Shown in pieces: positions 35,801-49,800 of a stretch of 64,000 nt of DNA (within the stretch, counting starts at the first letter, position 1; each line of letters opens with the position of its first letter). The DNA comes from Patella vulgata (taxonomy: Eukaryota > Mollusca > Gastropoda > Patellidae). The stretch lies in the NCBI RefSeq assembly GCF_932274485.2, contig NC_065884.2:72867046-72931045 (forward strand). The letters are read 5' to 3'. The notes beneath the pieces are model-generated. The model was not told the DNA's origin and did no database searches. It was given only the letters and a program-made list of their open reading frames with translations. A program made the position numbers and the translations under genes.

Positions 35801-38800
35801 CCTGTTTCATTGTTTATTTTTCAGCATGAATTATATATACGAGCTTTTCATATTCTCTCAGAATTCCCACCTGTAAGTACATTCTGCTGTTCTAGCGCTT
35901 TACATTATATGTAACCTGAAACCTTTCATATTTTGAGTGAAGTCCATCGTGACTAGCTGGTCAGCATTCATTTAACAAGATTATCTTTCGATTACTGGCC
36001 ATTATTTGTCTTCAATTGATTGTATTATATTATGTCAACGATACATTCAACTCAATTCCATTTAATTTGTACTACAACGAACACAGAATGTATGTGATCC
36101 GATTTTAATATTATCCAGGTTGTCGATCTGGGTATAGAAAAGGATTTTTCGGATACTTTACGCAGTTTATTAGATGATCATAAAGATGTGGTTACTCTGT
36201 TGGCCGAGGGATTCGGAGAATGTCGAAGACATATTAACGTAAGTTTTATTTATCTCTGTTCTATAGTTTTTCATTTCTCTCCGATCTATAGTGAATGTTA
36301 TCCATAAAGTTGTCATTTTATTATATATCCCGTTCGCTAAATTCCCTTCAAAGATACTATACGTCATCAATATGGAGATGTGGCAGTCAAACAGATCAAT
36401 CAACTTGTTAAATCAGAAGAGAAGCATATAAGGGTTACCAACAATCTAACAAACTGTTAATTAGTTTATTGTTATCCACTTGTATATAACCTTCTATAAC
36501 ATGTTTGATTGTATCATTGCTTGATAACGGTGAGAATATCCTCATTGAAACGTTGCAGTTAATAAACCTAGTGAATGTCATCCATAAAGTTGTCATTTTA
36601 TTATAGTTTTTCATTTATCTCTGATCTATAGTTTATATGTGTATAAATGGTTTATCAAATTGAAGTAAAAAATCTGTAAATAGACGAACAGCCTTCCCAG
36701 ATTTCTCTCAGCTACTAGTTTCGTTCTTATTCGAACTCTTCAGGCTTAAATGAGGATGTGCGGTGGCCCTCTATATATAGTGTCGGTGGGCACCGGAGCA
36801 CATGTGATCACGGATTATAATCCAACTGCTGTTCAAGTTAGCATGCTCATAAAAGAGAAATGGCATCTATTAACCGGATCGGACATGTGCCGTTCTATCT
36901 CCGTAAGGAAAGCCAATGAATTCAAATGGATTCACACTTTAAGAACATTCGCACCGGATGGCATTAACGATAGGATGTAGTCCCGAGGGGTCCCCCACTT
37001 TATTGTTTACTCTTATCATATTGAAACAAAAATATAACCATTTAAAAGCATTCAGCAGTTGGAATTCGATATAAGAGTAGGCCATATTGATGCTGCCTGG
37101 ACAAAATTACCCTCATAGACAATTAATTTTAAATTCATCGTATCATTGTAAATATTTTAATTGTTTATCCCCCCCTGTTTTATTTTCAGGATGAGAATCT
37201 GATCAAAAGTTTTCTGGATAAAACGTTAACATCCCGTCTCGGTATACGAATGTTGGCCGAGCATCACCTAGCTTTACACACTGAAACAAGGGTAAGCACA
37301 GAATTATTTCTAATCATTTCATTGGTTAAAATATTAAACATTTAGTTGGTGATATCTCGTTATACGGTGGACATTGTTTAAATTTTTCATTATTCTTTAA
37401 AGAGGGTTTTAGAATTATATTTATTTTGTTTTTGACATTTTTAATCGAACAAAACAGAAAAATGTTTGGAAAAAATCCACTTTTATTTTTTTAAATTCAA
37501 ATTCCATGACGTGGGTATAATATTATATTTTATTTCTGAGCAAAATGGTTTTCTTACCCTTTCCCTCATTAGTTTTGCAATTCCATAGAGTGGTTTTCAG
37601 ATAATTTATTTTCCTACTGAACAAACCGCGAAGCTGTATGACCATTACCCTTTCAGTCCAGAACATCCAGTGACAAGATTTAACTATGTTTAGGGTTCAT
37701 CAAGTGAGCTGATTGCATAAAGGAATAAAAGAAATGGTTGACACAAAATTAAAATTTCTCTGCCACCATGTCTGGGACAGCTGGAGACTAACACATGTTA
37801 TAGTGAAACTAGAGAGGAAAATTTTGCCCAAACAGTGGCATTTCTTCATTAAATTCTGTCTTTACATTAATACTATCACCTGATAAGTCGAAACAGGATT
37901 GGAATATCTCACGATACTTCTGGGACCATGACACGATACTTCTGGGACCACAACATGGTTCAAACCTGGACCATTATAATCGTTCATCCAGCATCCCGAC
38001 CACTTGATTATGAAGGCCCTGTTGTACAACCTGATTAAAACATAAATCCTATTTCGTTTCGTTTCTCATAGTTGAAAATTTTGTTTACTTGCCTTTAATA
38101 CACTAGGATCTGGAAGAGTTGTTATATTACCGGCATTCTGGATGACGTGATGGATTTGCCAATGAAACGGTCTGTTATGGCGAGTCTTTGGCGCGAGTTG
38201 AACGGAACTGTGGGTAACCCACTAGAAACGTCAACGTTGATTGGATAATCATATGGCTGATGTCATAGGGTCAAAAGCCGCTCATAAGACCTCTGACTCG
38301 ACCTTCTACTACAACCGGTCAGATCTTCATGTAGTAGAGACCATCAAAAGTATAAAAAAAAAACGAAACTAAATATAGATCTGTATTTTAATCCGATTGC
38401 TCTGTTTTACTACAGGAGATAGTCGATAGAAATGATGTATTTTGTGTCAACTTCCATTTAAACTTTGTTCCTTTATGATTGATAACAGGAATTTATCGAA
38501 CAGCAATTAAAAAAAAACATAATTGATTATATTTTAATTATTTTGGGGGTGGAGCCAGTTTGAGGTCAGAGTTTATATAAATTAAGGTTGGGGATATGAT
38601 AATAGGATATATTTGTGTATTGGTATATATTGTGGCACAATTTGCTAGCAACCCTGTATCTTTCACAGCCTAACTACGTGGGCATAGTAAATGTTGGATT
38701 CTCACCCCGAAAACTTATAGAAAAGAAGGCAGATTTTGTAAGGTAAGCTTCGGGTGTGTTCTCTCTCATTCTCAAACATGTATTTATATATATTAACCAT

Positions 38801-40829
38801 TAATATACAGTCGGTGAAATCAGAATAAAAAAAAATATGTCAAATGAGATTGTTTATGAAATCATTTCAAAGTGACTAAAGGGAGGGAACTTTGATCCAA
38901 TGTTACACGTGTCTTATCATCGTCATGGTTTCCAACGGCTAAAAACACCTGTCTAACCGTCGTTATGGTTTCCAACTGATAAACACACCTGTCTAATCAT
39001 TGTCACGGTTTCCCACTTATAAACACACCTGTCTAACCATCGTCATGGTTTCCTACTGATAAACACACCTGTCTAACCGTCGTCATGGTTTCCAACTGAT
39101 AAACACACCTGTCTAATCGTCGTCATGGTTTCCAACTGATAAACGCACCTGATACCATTCATAGAAATAAATATACAGCATACCTCCGTTTGGGTGTTCT
39201 GTTAAATGAAATGGGGTTCAACATTCTACTAGGCCAGTGGTTCTCAACCTTTTTTGCCAACGGCACACCTTGAAACACATGAAAACATAGCGGCACACCT
39301 GGCTAAATACATATGAAAAATATTTGAATTTTGCAAAATAAAAACATGGTCAGTCAGACGGAATACAACCGTAGACAGAGACTAGTCATAGACACATAGA
39401 AAAAAGAAAAACACAGCTTTTCAGTAGACACCAGTGAATCACATGGTTTTTCTCATTTTCTTAGTGTGTCATTCAAAATTCTGTGGCACACTTAGGAAGA
39501 TCTCGTGGCACACCTGGTTAATGAATCACTGTAACATGCTAATAAAGACGGGAAGTGTGACATGAGTGCAAATTTATCATTTCCATCTACTCTTCGGTCG
39601 AATGATCTCTTGCGTACACACCAACGAGTACAGAGACAGACAAACTACATCACTGACATGAGGAATCACATGTTCCTGAAGCAACGACTGCAACTTTCAC
39701 AACATCTGGACGTTGCTTGCTTACTTCACAATTCCCAAACTTATAGCTATGTTATCTACAGACACGTGAGCAATAGCATCCAATCAGAGATTGTTACATC
39801 GCGACCTCCATGGAAACCTTGACATTGAATGAACCTTGAATTTTGCAACTCGATTATCACAGGTAGACATTTTAGCTTAAAAGCGCGAGACTTAGTATTC
39901 GCGACATCCGAAAAATCTGATAGGCTCACAAGCTGGGCTTGTACCCAATCGAAATTAGTGCCAAAATATGCAGGGTATTATGTGAAGGCCTTGATGTATG
40001 TAATTAAAGCGAGATCAAGCCTTCTATTGAAGTTGGAGGAATCCAAAAGCCTGCTGTAGCGCAGGAATCTCATCTCTCAACACTGTGTGCGTTACTTACC
40101 GTCGATTTTTAACAAGCTTATGAACATTGAAGAACGATACTGTTGTGATACCTTTTTGTTGCTGACACACGTCTTGCGCTACATCACACACTGACAGCTA
40201 CACAAATACCTCCACTAGATGGCGCAGTCTTAGACGTAGTAATCCAGGTTTAAAATTAATCTTTAGAGCTTTTTTTTTAACAAAATCTTGGTGTTGGAAT
40301 CACATCTCTATAGTTATTAATTTCTCCCCTGCTCCCCATATTTTACAAATTATACTATTAAAATATTTAAATTGAAATGTTTATTTTTTTCCCATTCATT
40401 TGAATATGGACAATATGTTTTGCATTTATGAATAAATTGTTTAAATGTTTATTTTGGTTATGTTATGTTGGAAGTGTATGTATAGAAGGTTTGTCTTTGT
40501 TTTCATCTTGTAGGAATGTTTGCCAGGCTAAATATGGTTTCTCACCAGATGTCAAACTGAACGGTCACGTCAACGCCACGTTTCCTTATATAGCGCCACC
40601 TTTAGATTACATATTGACAGAATTACTGAAAAACGCTTTAAGGTGGGTACTAGGAAATTCTTGAGACAAGGCATAACCCTATCAAATACAATAACTGAAC
40701 AAGGCTTCAACTAGGTTGTACATGACAAAGAGTAGGGTCACTGCTAAAGACTCCTACGCGCAAGCGAATTATTGAAATAAAATTGAACAATATGTTAGTC
40801 CCGAAATGACCTAGGTTGGATATTAAACC

Positions 40830-40872
<43 letters not shown>

Positions 40873-43800
40873 ACTCTCTCTCTCTCTCTCTCTCTCTAAA
40901 CAATGTTACATATTTTTATTTTATATTTAATACAGATCTACAGTAGAGTCTAATTTAGAAAGTTTACAGAACATGCCAGCTGTTTATGTTACCATAGCGG
41001 TTAACGAAGAAGACTTTGTTATCAGGTACTTACTATATATGTCTTTATTGTATAGTCTTGGTTATCAAGTATATACCCGTATATGTGATTATTGTATTGT
41101 CTTGGTGGTCAATTACATACGATATATGTCTTTATTGTATAGTCTTGGTTGTCAAGTACATAGCATATATGACTATATTTATTGTATAGTCTTGGTTGTC
41201 AAGTTTGTACTATATATGACTTTATTGTATAGTCATGGTTGTCAAGTATGTACCCATATATGACTATATTTATTGTATAGTCTTGGTTGTCAAGTATGTA
41301 CATTATAATACTTAACAGACAGCATTTGTCATCCAATCTCTTGTGTTGTTTACACTAATGCAACAATTTCAACAATATACATTTATTACTTCAAGAGTTA
41401 TGGCCCTTGTTTCACTTTGTAGTATCTTCTGAACAAGATATAAATATAAAATGTAAATACTCGCGTTACCCACAAAATATCAGCATGCGACTAACTCTTA
41501 ACGACTGCTCGGATGACGTAGCTGCTGAAGGTGTATGATTCATTGCAGACTAAACCTGCCTCTTTCTTTTTAGGAAAAACATTGATAATTAACTCTCTAA
41601 GTAAATTTGAAAGATTAAATTCTACCAGTAAACATGAAATGAAATGAGGTTTAACGTTCTACATTTCGTTGCTGTTATGATTTTCTTTCCGTGGGGGGGG
41701 GGGATGCGCTGTATCATAAGGTCTGTCATTGAGTCAACTGGCGTGGTTACGAATCCCCGGTTGTACGTGACAAGGAGTAGGGTCGCCTATCCAACCTTGT
41801 GTTTTTTCTCCGGGTCCTCCGGTTTCCTCCCACTGCTAAAGACCCCTACGCGTAAGCGAATTATTGAAATAAAATTAAACCATATGTTAGTCCTGAAATG
41901 ACCTAGTTTGTGTCGAGTGACCGTTAAACCCCATCTCATCTCTCTCTCTCTCTCTCTCTATTTGTGTCGAGTGACCGTTAAACCCCATCTCTCTCTCTCT
42001 CTCTTTCCTCCCACTGCTAAAGACCCCTACACACAAGCGAATTATGTAAATAAAATTCAACCATCATATGTTAGTCCCGAAATGACCTAGTTTGTGTCGA
42101 ATGGACGTTAAACCCCATTTCTCTCTCGCTCTTTTTCTTTCCGTGATCAAAACTACAGACGATAGATCAGGTTTTATTCTTCTAACAACCCAAGGCAATT
42201 GGTAATCACAACTCTCCCCCGTTCTCAAAAATAGTATCTGGCTTGTTATAGCTGTTATGATGATCTGCGTGAGTTCTACTGAATTCTATCCCCACTCTCT
42301 CTGTTATAGGTACCTACCTCTAATTGATTTACATAATAGACTGGTAACAGCTAAATTTCAAATACAGAATTGACATGCCCTGGATATCGACAGGGATTGT
42401 TACCTAAGTTGGTCAACAAAGAACAGCTGTTTAGTCGTATGCCCGTCTCCATTAGCCCAGTTAGGAGCAGAACAGTAGGACGTTCAACCCAGTGATGGGA
42501 TTTTGCCCATATATTCCGGACTTGTCCGAATCTTTTTTCCAAACGCCCAAAATTGTCCGACAGGGAATATGCCCAATCGGACATCAAGACATGGTGAATA
42601 ATGTTCAAAATTCCGAAATTAATATAGTTACTGAGTGTATAACTACCACTCAACCAGATTATCGTCGATAATACGCTGGATTGATTAGGTAATTAAGTGA
42701 TCAACGTATTTATCGTGTTATGCGGTCTATAAACCTACCTTGATTAACTACTTAATCTGCCTTGATTGACTGACTTAATCCTTTGTCGGACAATTCATCA
42801 ATCTAATCTTAAACAAAAGCCATTGTTTCCCCTTTGTCGAACTATTCATCAATCCATTATAATTTTAATCTTCGTGTTAACCTCGTGGTTTCTGCATTGT
42901 CGGACATTTTAATCGCATTGATGTGAGCCGACAATATGTATAAACTAGTCATAGAAGTCACATATTGTAAGAGTATATAACGCCCAGATCAATAGACAGT
43001 CATTATAATTCGTCTGCTATATCACTTCGGTGGAAGCTATTTCACACACACGCATATTCGAAAAATACTAGACATTGCTAGCACGCGTTTACAGCTCTCG
43101 GGAAACCTCGGCAGATTCCGTTACTCTACATCTAGCTTCGGCTGTATGACGGTAAGTGATATGTACCTACGAACTTGCCGGTTTTAGAAAGAAGTTATCA
43201 AAATTAGGTCGTTCGAAGCGTGTTTAGAATTTTCAGAGCAAAGTTGTCCTTGTTTGAAGAAAATCTGATTAGGTACATATCACTTACTGTCATACAGCCG
43301 AGGCTAGATGTAGAGTAACGGAATCTGCCGAGGTTTGTCGAGTGCTGAACCGGTGTTAGAAATCTCGCGAGACGCGTGAAATTATGAAATGAATACGTGA
43401 CTAAATTCATGCTTCTAATGTCGAACAAAAGATTCTATTTTGATGGCATATTCTCGGATTTATGATCATATTTTGAATGGGGTTTATGTTTTTAAATAAA
43501 GAAATAAGTAATCTAGGCAATGTTGACGAATATGTCGATTGAAATAGTGTAAGTACTTAATTGTTTTAGGCGACAGCACGTGCTACAAGTAGAATGTGAT
43601 TATTTAGTGGATGGTGTCATTCCTCGTTGTGGTATAGCGACGTTTATTGCCCAAAAAATTTCGGGATATCATATTCTTACCCTCTGTACATAAGTCGTAA
43701 CGGTGTATAAGACGAACGCCGGACTTCTGCTGAAAAATGTAGCGACTTATGACCCGAAAATACGGTAATTTTGGAGGAATTTGAAACAGTACAGATAGGC

Positions 43801-46800
43801 AGTAGTCGGCACGCTTTCATTCTATCGTATTACGAATTTTGTAGGAATATTACTGACATAAATTTGAATACCGTACGGGAATTAAATATGAAAAATAACG
43901 AGGTGCACCTATTTTCATATTACGGACGAATTTGAATATTTTGTTTGCATGTGATTTTTGTGTAAGAGTTATGTCCCTTTATTTTCGGTAAACATGTCCG
44001 ACAAGAAAATTTTTGAAATCCCATCACTGGTTCAACCCCATTTCATTTCATTTCATTTACAGTCTGTCAAATATGGACTTTAAACTTTTTAAATGAAAAT
44101 AATTTAATTAAACTGGAAAGGGAACTTTTTTTGTCAGATTTCTGATTTACAAAAACATGAAATATTTCACAATTTACATAAAATAATTGACAATATATTT
44201 ATACGAGTTTAATCATCGGCAATATATTTATCATATCATTTACAGATAAATTAAAACACCTGGTCCCAAATTCATAGAGCATTCTCAGATTTAAGTTAAA
44301 AATTTACTCAAAATTGTTCGCCTTATTTTAACTAAAATATAGCCCTTTATAAAACTTTTGTTGATTTAATGTACTAAATATATCAATAAGAAACTATGTG
44401 TAAAGTTTTGTGTTTCTGGATAAAAGATATTTCTCATAAACAGTGATTGAAAGTTCAGTAAATTCTTAATTTAAGTCTGTTGTCTCGAGAAACCTCGCTA
44501 TATGTTTGATGCAATATAGCTCGGTTGGAGTTGACGTGCCATTAAATAACATTTCATTCATTCACTTAACTTGGAGGTCGGGTGTTCGATCCCTGCATTG
44601 GCCGAGAAAGTTCATCCAGATTTTCCGGCGTGGTTCTCCCTTGTCAGTGATGCAGGACGGAGGGGCTGGCAAGGAAAGCTGTCTAGTCGTTCGGAAGGGA
44701 CGAAAAACCGAGGTCCCGTGTACACATTGGCGTGCACGTAAAAGATCCCTTGGCAGTTGGAATTCGATATAAGAGTAGGCCGTAGTGCCGCTGTCCGGGC
44801 AAAATTTCCCTCATAGCACACTGTATGGCGTATGCCCGTCTTCATTAGCCCAGGTTAGGAGTAGAACAGTAGGACGTTAAACCCCATTTCATTTAATTTT
44901 TCATTTCTTACAAATTAGATTTTGCCTTTTGATAAATAAATAGCCAATTGAATCATATAAATGACGTTTAGTTTAAAATTTCAAAACTTAAAAGAGCTAA
45001 ATCGCTAACATTTGGGACCTAGAAATTGACACAAGTGGGTCGCAACACATATAATACTGTAATATGAATGTATATAAACTGATATACATTCAATGGTTTC
45101 CGTTTTTACTCTAATTTCAAATCAGTTATGTTCCGCGAAATAAGCCAGCAGTCTCAATCGAATGCAAATTTCTAGAGCCTGGTTATTCCAGTCTACATAT
45201 GCCGTTTGGTTTGGTGCAATATGTCTAGCCTCGTTCCTCGAGTCTCTTGCTAGAACTGGGGCTGAAAAGCATTATGGTACACGATTCGTGTATCAATGTT
45301 AAAATGTTTATTTTGTCTTAAATATTGGATATCAGAAGCCCATCTTTTTCTGTTAAGATCACAGCATCAATGTTGATTTAAATTGGCAAATAATTTGTGT
45401 TTTCAATGTTGAAGATTTTGGATGATATTGAGTTAGAGACTTAGCTACTTTAAACATAGGGAGCTGAAAGCTTTTGAACAGCACAACCAACTATTTTCTG
45501 GTTTTTAATTAGTCTTTTTCTCAAAGAAATAAAAGAAAATTTGAACAGGATATTTTTTTAAATTTCACATTAATTATCTTGTTTTAAACAATAAATAACA
45601 TTATATTTCCAATCACAAAATGCCACTAAAGGAATAATAAATAAAATAAAATAGGGCCACATTTGTAACCGTTCTTGTGAACGATGAAGGCCATGTTTTT
45701 GTCTGGAGCTTCCTGGGAATTCTTCCTCAAAAATAATCGTCCGTCGAAGAATTATATCCACACGAATTATCGCTGGCATTAGAAATCTCCCAACAGACGC
45801 GTTCATTATACACAGAAACATCGTCACTTTGTCTTAAAGAGTTCCATCGAGCACGGTTTATCGGAGGGAGGGTGACAGGTGTTATATCAGCCAGTCGTGG
45901 GCTGTTGTAACTATTGTTTGTACCCGTTTCGTGAACTGATCCCAACTGACTAGAGCTTGATCTACGACTGGTTAAAGCGCGTGGTGTCGTAATCGAGGGT
46001 AACACGTTAAATGTCTTTGATGAAACTTTCCGATCCTTGATGATTCCATTTAAGGGATTAAAAAGTTCTCTGGGTTTTTCTGGAAACGTACAGGCGTCGT
46101 GTTTTGATAAATATGTTTGTTCTCTCTGAATATAATCGTCGGAGAGTCTCGATGTTTCTCGTCTCCGATCAGATGTACGCGTGTCACATGGTCGTGGACT
46201 GTATCCGTAAAAAGAACGCCCTCTATAAAATGATGGATCTCTCTCGTTGCTGTAACTTGTAGTGGGTCGAGATGATAGTCGCGATGTTTCTCGACCAATC
46301 GAGGTGATATTCGGCGGACATTCGTTGAACGTGTCCTCATCTGGTTTTCTCGACATTATTAAACCGCCAATACAACAAACATTCTGTAGAGAAATAAAAT
46401 AAAAAAACATAAAAAAAAAAAAGAAATGACTTCAGATTTTGCTCTATTACTTTTATTTAGGCCAAAACAACAAGAAACATAAAACTTACTTTTGTTTGGT
46501 GAATTTTAAAAATATTGTAATTAGTTTTTAAAATATTGTAATTAATTGTTACAATATTGTAATTAATTTTTAAAATATTGTAATTAATTTAATGTAAATT
46601 ATTTAAAAAGTCAGATTGAGTTAGATATAAATGAAATGAAATGAAATGGGGTTTAACGTCCTACTGTTTTCCTCCGAACTGGGCTAATGAAGACGGCAAT
46701 GTTACGGATATTTAGATAAACAGGTAAGACTGTCGTGTCATATCTACTGACAATTTAGTTAAACATACATCATGGAATATAAGATAAAAAGTTGACTGTT

Positions 46801-49800
46801 CTCGCTATATTAGTTAAAAAATAGATAACGTAAATAAAATATGGTAAAAATTACAGTCAAATTGCTCCACTCTGAACCGAAATATTAGCTTTTGAATTTT
46901 ATGCAAGTCTGTACGATAAAAAACAATGCCTTGATTATCCATTTTGACTTAAATCATCCATTACAAAATGTATTTAAATGTAGTAAAGATCACAGGCTAG
47001 AGTTGATTATGGTCTGGATAAGTTAATTTATGTCTAATTAATAGTTTATATAACATTTCAGACCTAAAGAAAGACCTGCAATTGACAGATTTAACTCTTG
47101 CATAATGTATGTTTAACAGACCAGACAACTAATGTCATGATGTTAGAATTTAAAATATTGACCTTAAAACACAATTAATACAGTTAAAGTAATGGATTTA
47201 TATAGAAAAACCGTTGTAAATATGAATTAGAAACTGTCACATTGTTTGGAAAACATGTCTGTCTGATCCTAGGTGAACAAAATACCTAAAAATAAAATAT
47301 GACCATCTAGCAAGAATTTTAAATTAAAACCCTGATCACCGACCTCAATTATATATTTTGATTTAAATCCAGTATTTTCACATGTATTCTAAGAATATTG
47401 AAGACATAGGTCCACCATGTTGTTTATTTTGTGTTGACAAGGAACCATGACCGACCGACCATACAGCCATAACATGAGCAACTAGTATATAACTATTAAA
47501 CAGACAAAAACCACAGGTTAACAATAATCTCAGTAGGATATCCAATTAGAATCAAGATTACATTCATATATTACTTAACACTCTCTAAATAGGCAGGTCA
47601 TTGATTTGTTCATAAGGCCACACCTAAAAAAAAACACAATACAATTTATATGGAAAACAATCACTGGTTTATACACATATAGCAGGACGTTTGGACAAGT
47701 ATTCTCTTAATTCTTTGAGAGGCATTTAATAACTAGATAGAAAAATGAAATGAAATGGGGTTTAACGTCCTACTGTTCTGCTCCTAACCTAGGCTAATGA
47801 AGACAGGCATACGCCATACAGTGTGCTATGAGGGAAATTTTGCCTGGGCAGCGGCACTATCGCCTACTCTTATATCGAATTCCAACTGCCAAGGGATATT
47901 TTATGTGTATGCCAATGTGTACACGGGACCTCGGTTTTTCGTCCCATCCGAATGACTAGACAGCTATCCTTGTCAGGCCCCTCATCCTGCATCACTGACA
48001 AGGGGAAACCACGCCGGAAAATCTGGGTGAACTTTCTCGGCCAATGCAGGGATCGAACACCCGACCTCCAGGCTAGCGAGCCAGCGTCTTACCCACTTAG
48101 CCACCGTGATCCCCATAACGAGATAGAGCAATAAACTATAACAAATAATTATGGAAAAACATCTAGTTATATATTTAGACGACATTTCGAAGCGTCAAGC
48201 TATCATTACCAAGTATAAATTATGACCCCAGTTTAAACTTTTGATCTTCAGCAACTCCTATCACCCCAACTCTGGTATCACGATTTTCTGTATACATGAA
48301 TTTGATTTTCAGCAACTCATATCACTACACCTCTGGTATCATGAGTTTCTGTATACCTGAAACGTTATATCATTAAAAATCTCTATTCTAAACCATTCCT
48401 AAATTGATTCTTTTGCTCTCTTGTTCCACGGGTATTATCTTTCTGATCCAGTACCCACGTAGATGTACCAGCCGGTCAAGGGAGTTTTTGCTGTTCCTTT
48501 TCTTGTATCCTATTTAATGTTTAGTATCAAAACATTGTTGGAAACTCTGTTGAGTTATTAATTAGTCTGTTAATTAGTCAACACTGCTCAATCAACTAAC
48601 CAGTTATAAACCCTACACTCATTATCTAATCTTGACAGACCCTTTAAACTACACAACAGTAGAAAACCCAAAGGTTTTCTATGATTCTCAATGAATTTGA
48701 ACAGTTATCCAACAATGGTTTGAAAATAAACATTAAATACAGACACCCCCACTAAAACATAGTCTCGGTCACCCAGAACCCCCTAGTCTTCAACATACGG
48801 AGGGTCTGGGAAGGTTGTCAATATTTGACGTAAAGTCCATTACCCATGCCTAACCGGGAGTTTGGTTTTTAATGTGGTTGATTATCCAGTCTCTTTAGCC
48901 AAGTCAAGTAAGAGTTGTGCCCCTTCCAACAATAAATCCCATAATTCTTGCATTAATATAAACAAACATGAATCGTGACAAGTTAGGATTAATTTTAAAA
49001 GCATAGATATGGCCCATGAAGAGAGAAATTTTACAATTAAAAATTAAGAGTGTTAGATATTGAACTGGCATGCAATCAAATGGATTTTTTGAAATGACAT
49101 TCTTAAATTAATTTCATGGGCGTAAACATCTTGTTTTAAGAGGAGTTACCTCCCTTAGACATTGTTTATGATAATGTGAAAGACCAGATTATCTAGCCAA
49201 TTTTATTCAAATATTGACAACCTGTCCAGACTAATATTTGTAGAATATTTTTCTGGATGATAGAGACTATTTAAAACAGCACTACTACGTGATAACCAAT
49301 TTGTAGTGTTTATAGTGATGAGTCCTATTGCTTGAGGGGGGACAAAATAATAAACCAAAAATACTTAATTGCTCGGGGCCCTTATTCACGAAAACTTAAA
49401 CTAAGATACAATCGAAATTTTAAGAAATACTGCAATTCGATTGGCTGACCAATATGCAAATTGGATATATGCAAATTGATTTTACTGGTCAGCCAATCGA
49501 ATTGCAGTATTTCTTAAAATTTCGATTGTATCTTAGTTTAAGTTTTCGTGAATAAGGGCCCTGCTCAAAAGCTTCATAGTTCAACATTTTCATGTTTTGT
49601 AATTCTTAATGAAACCCTTGTCATGAGATTTGGTCATCCCAAACTTAGGCTGCCTATCTACAGCTAGCTCCGGCTGAGAATAGGCCCTAAGCTAATTAAC
49701 CAACATTTAAATTCCTACATCGACGATTTTAGTCGAAAACACTGAGTATGCTTTTAGAAATTTTTAAAAGTATTTATTTCTCTTCTATTGTCATATTGAA

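Noticed and set aside
39562-40059. Two adjacent ORFs in intron 7
   Set aside because: No family motif, no splice sites of note, and next to an old hAT/SINE cluster. Treated as chance.
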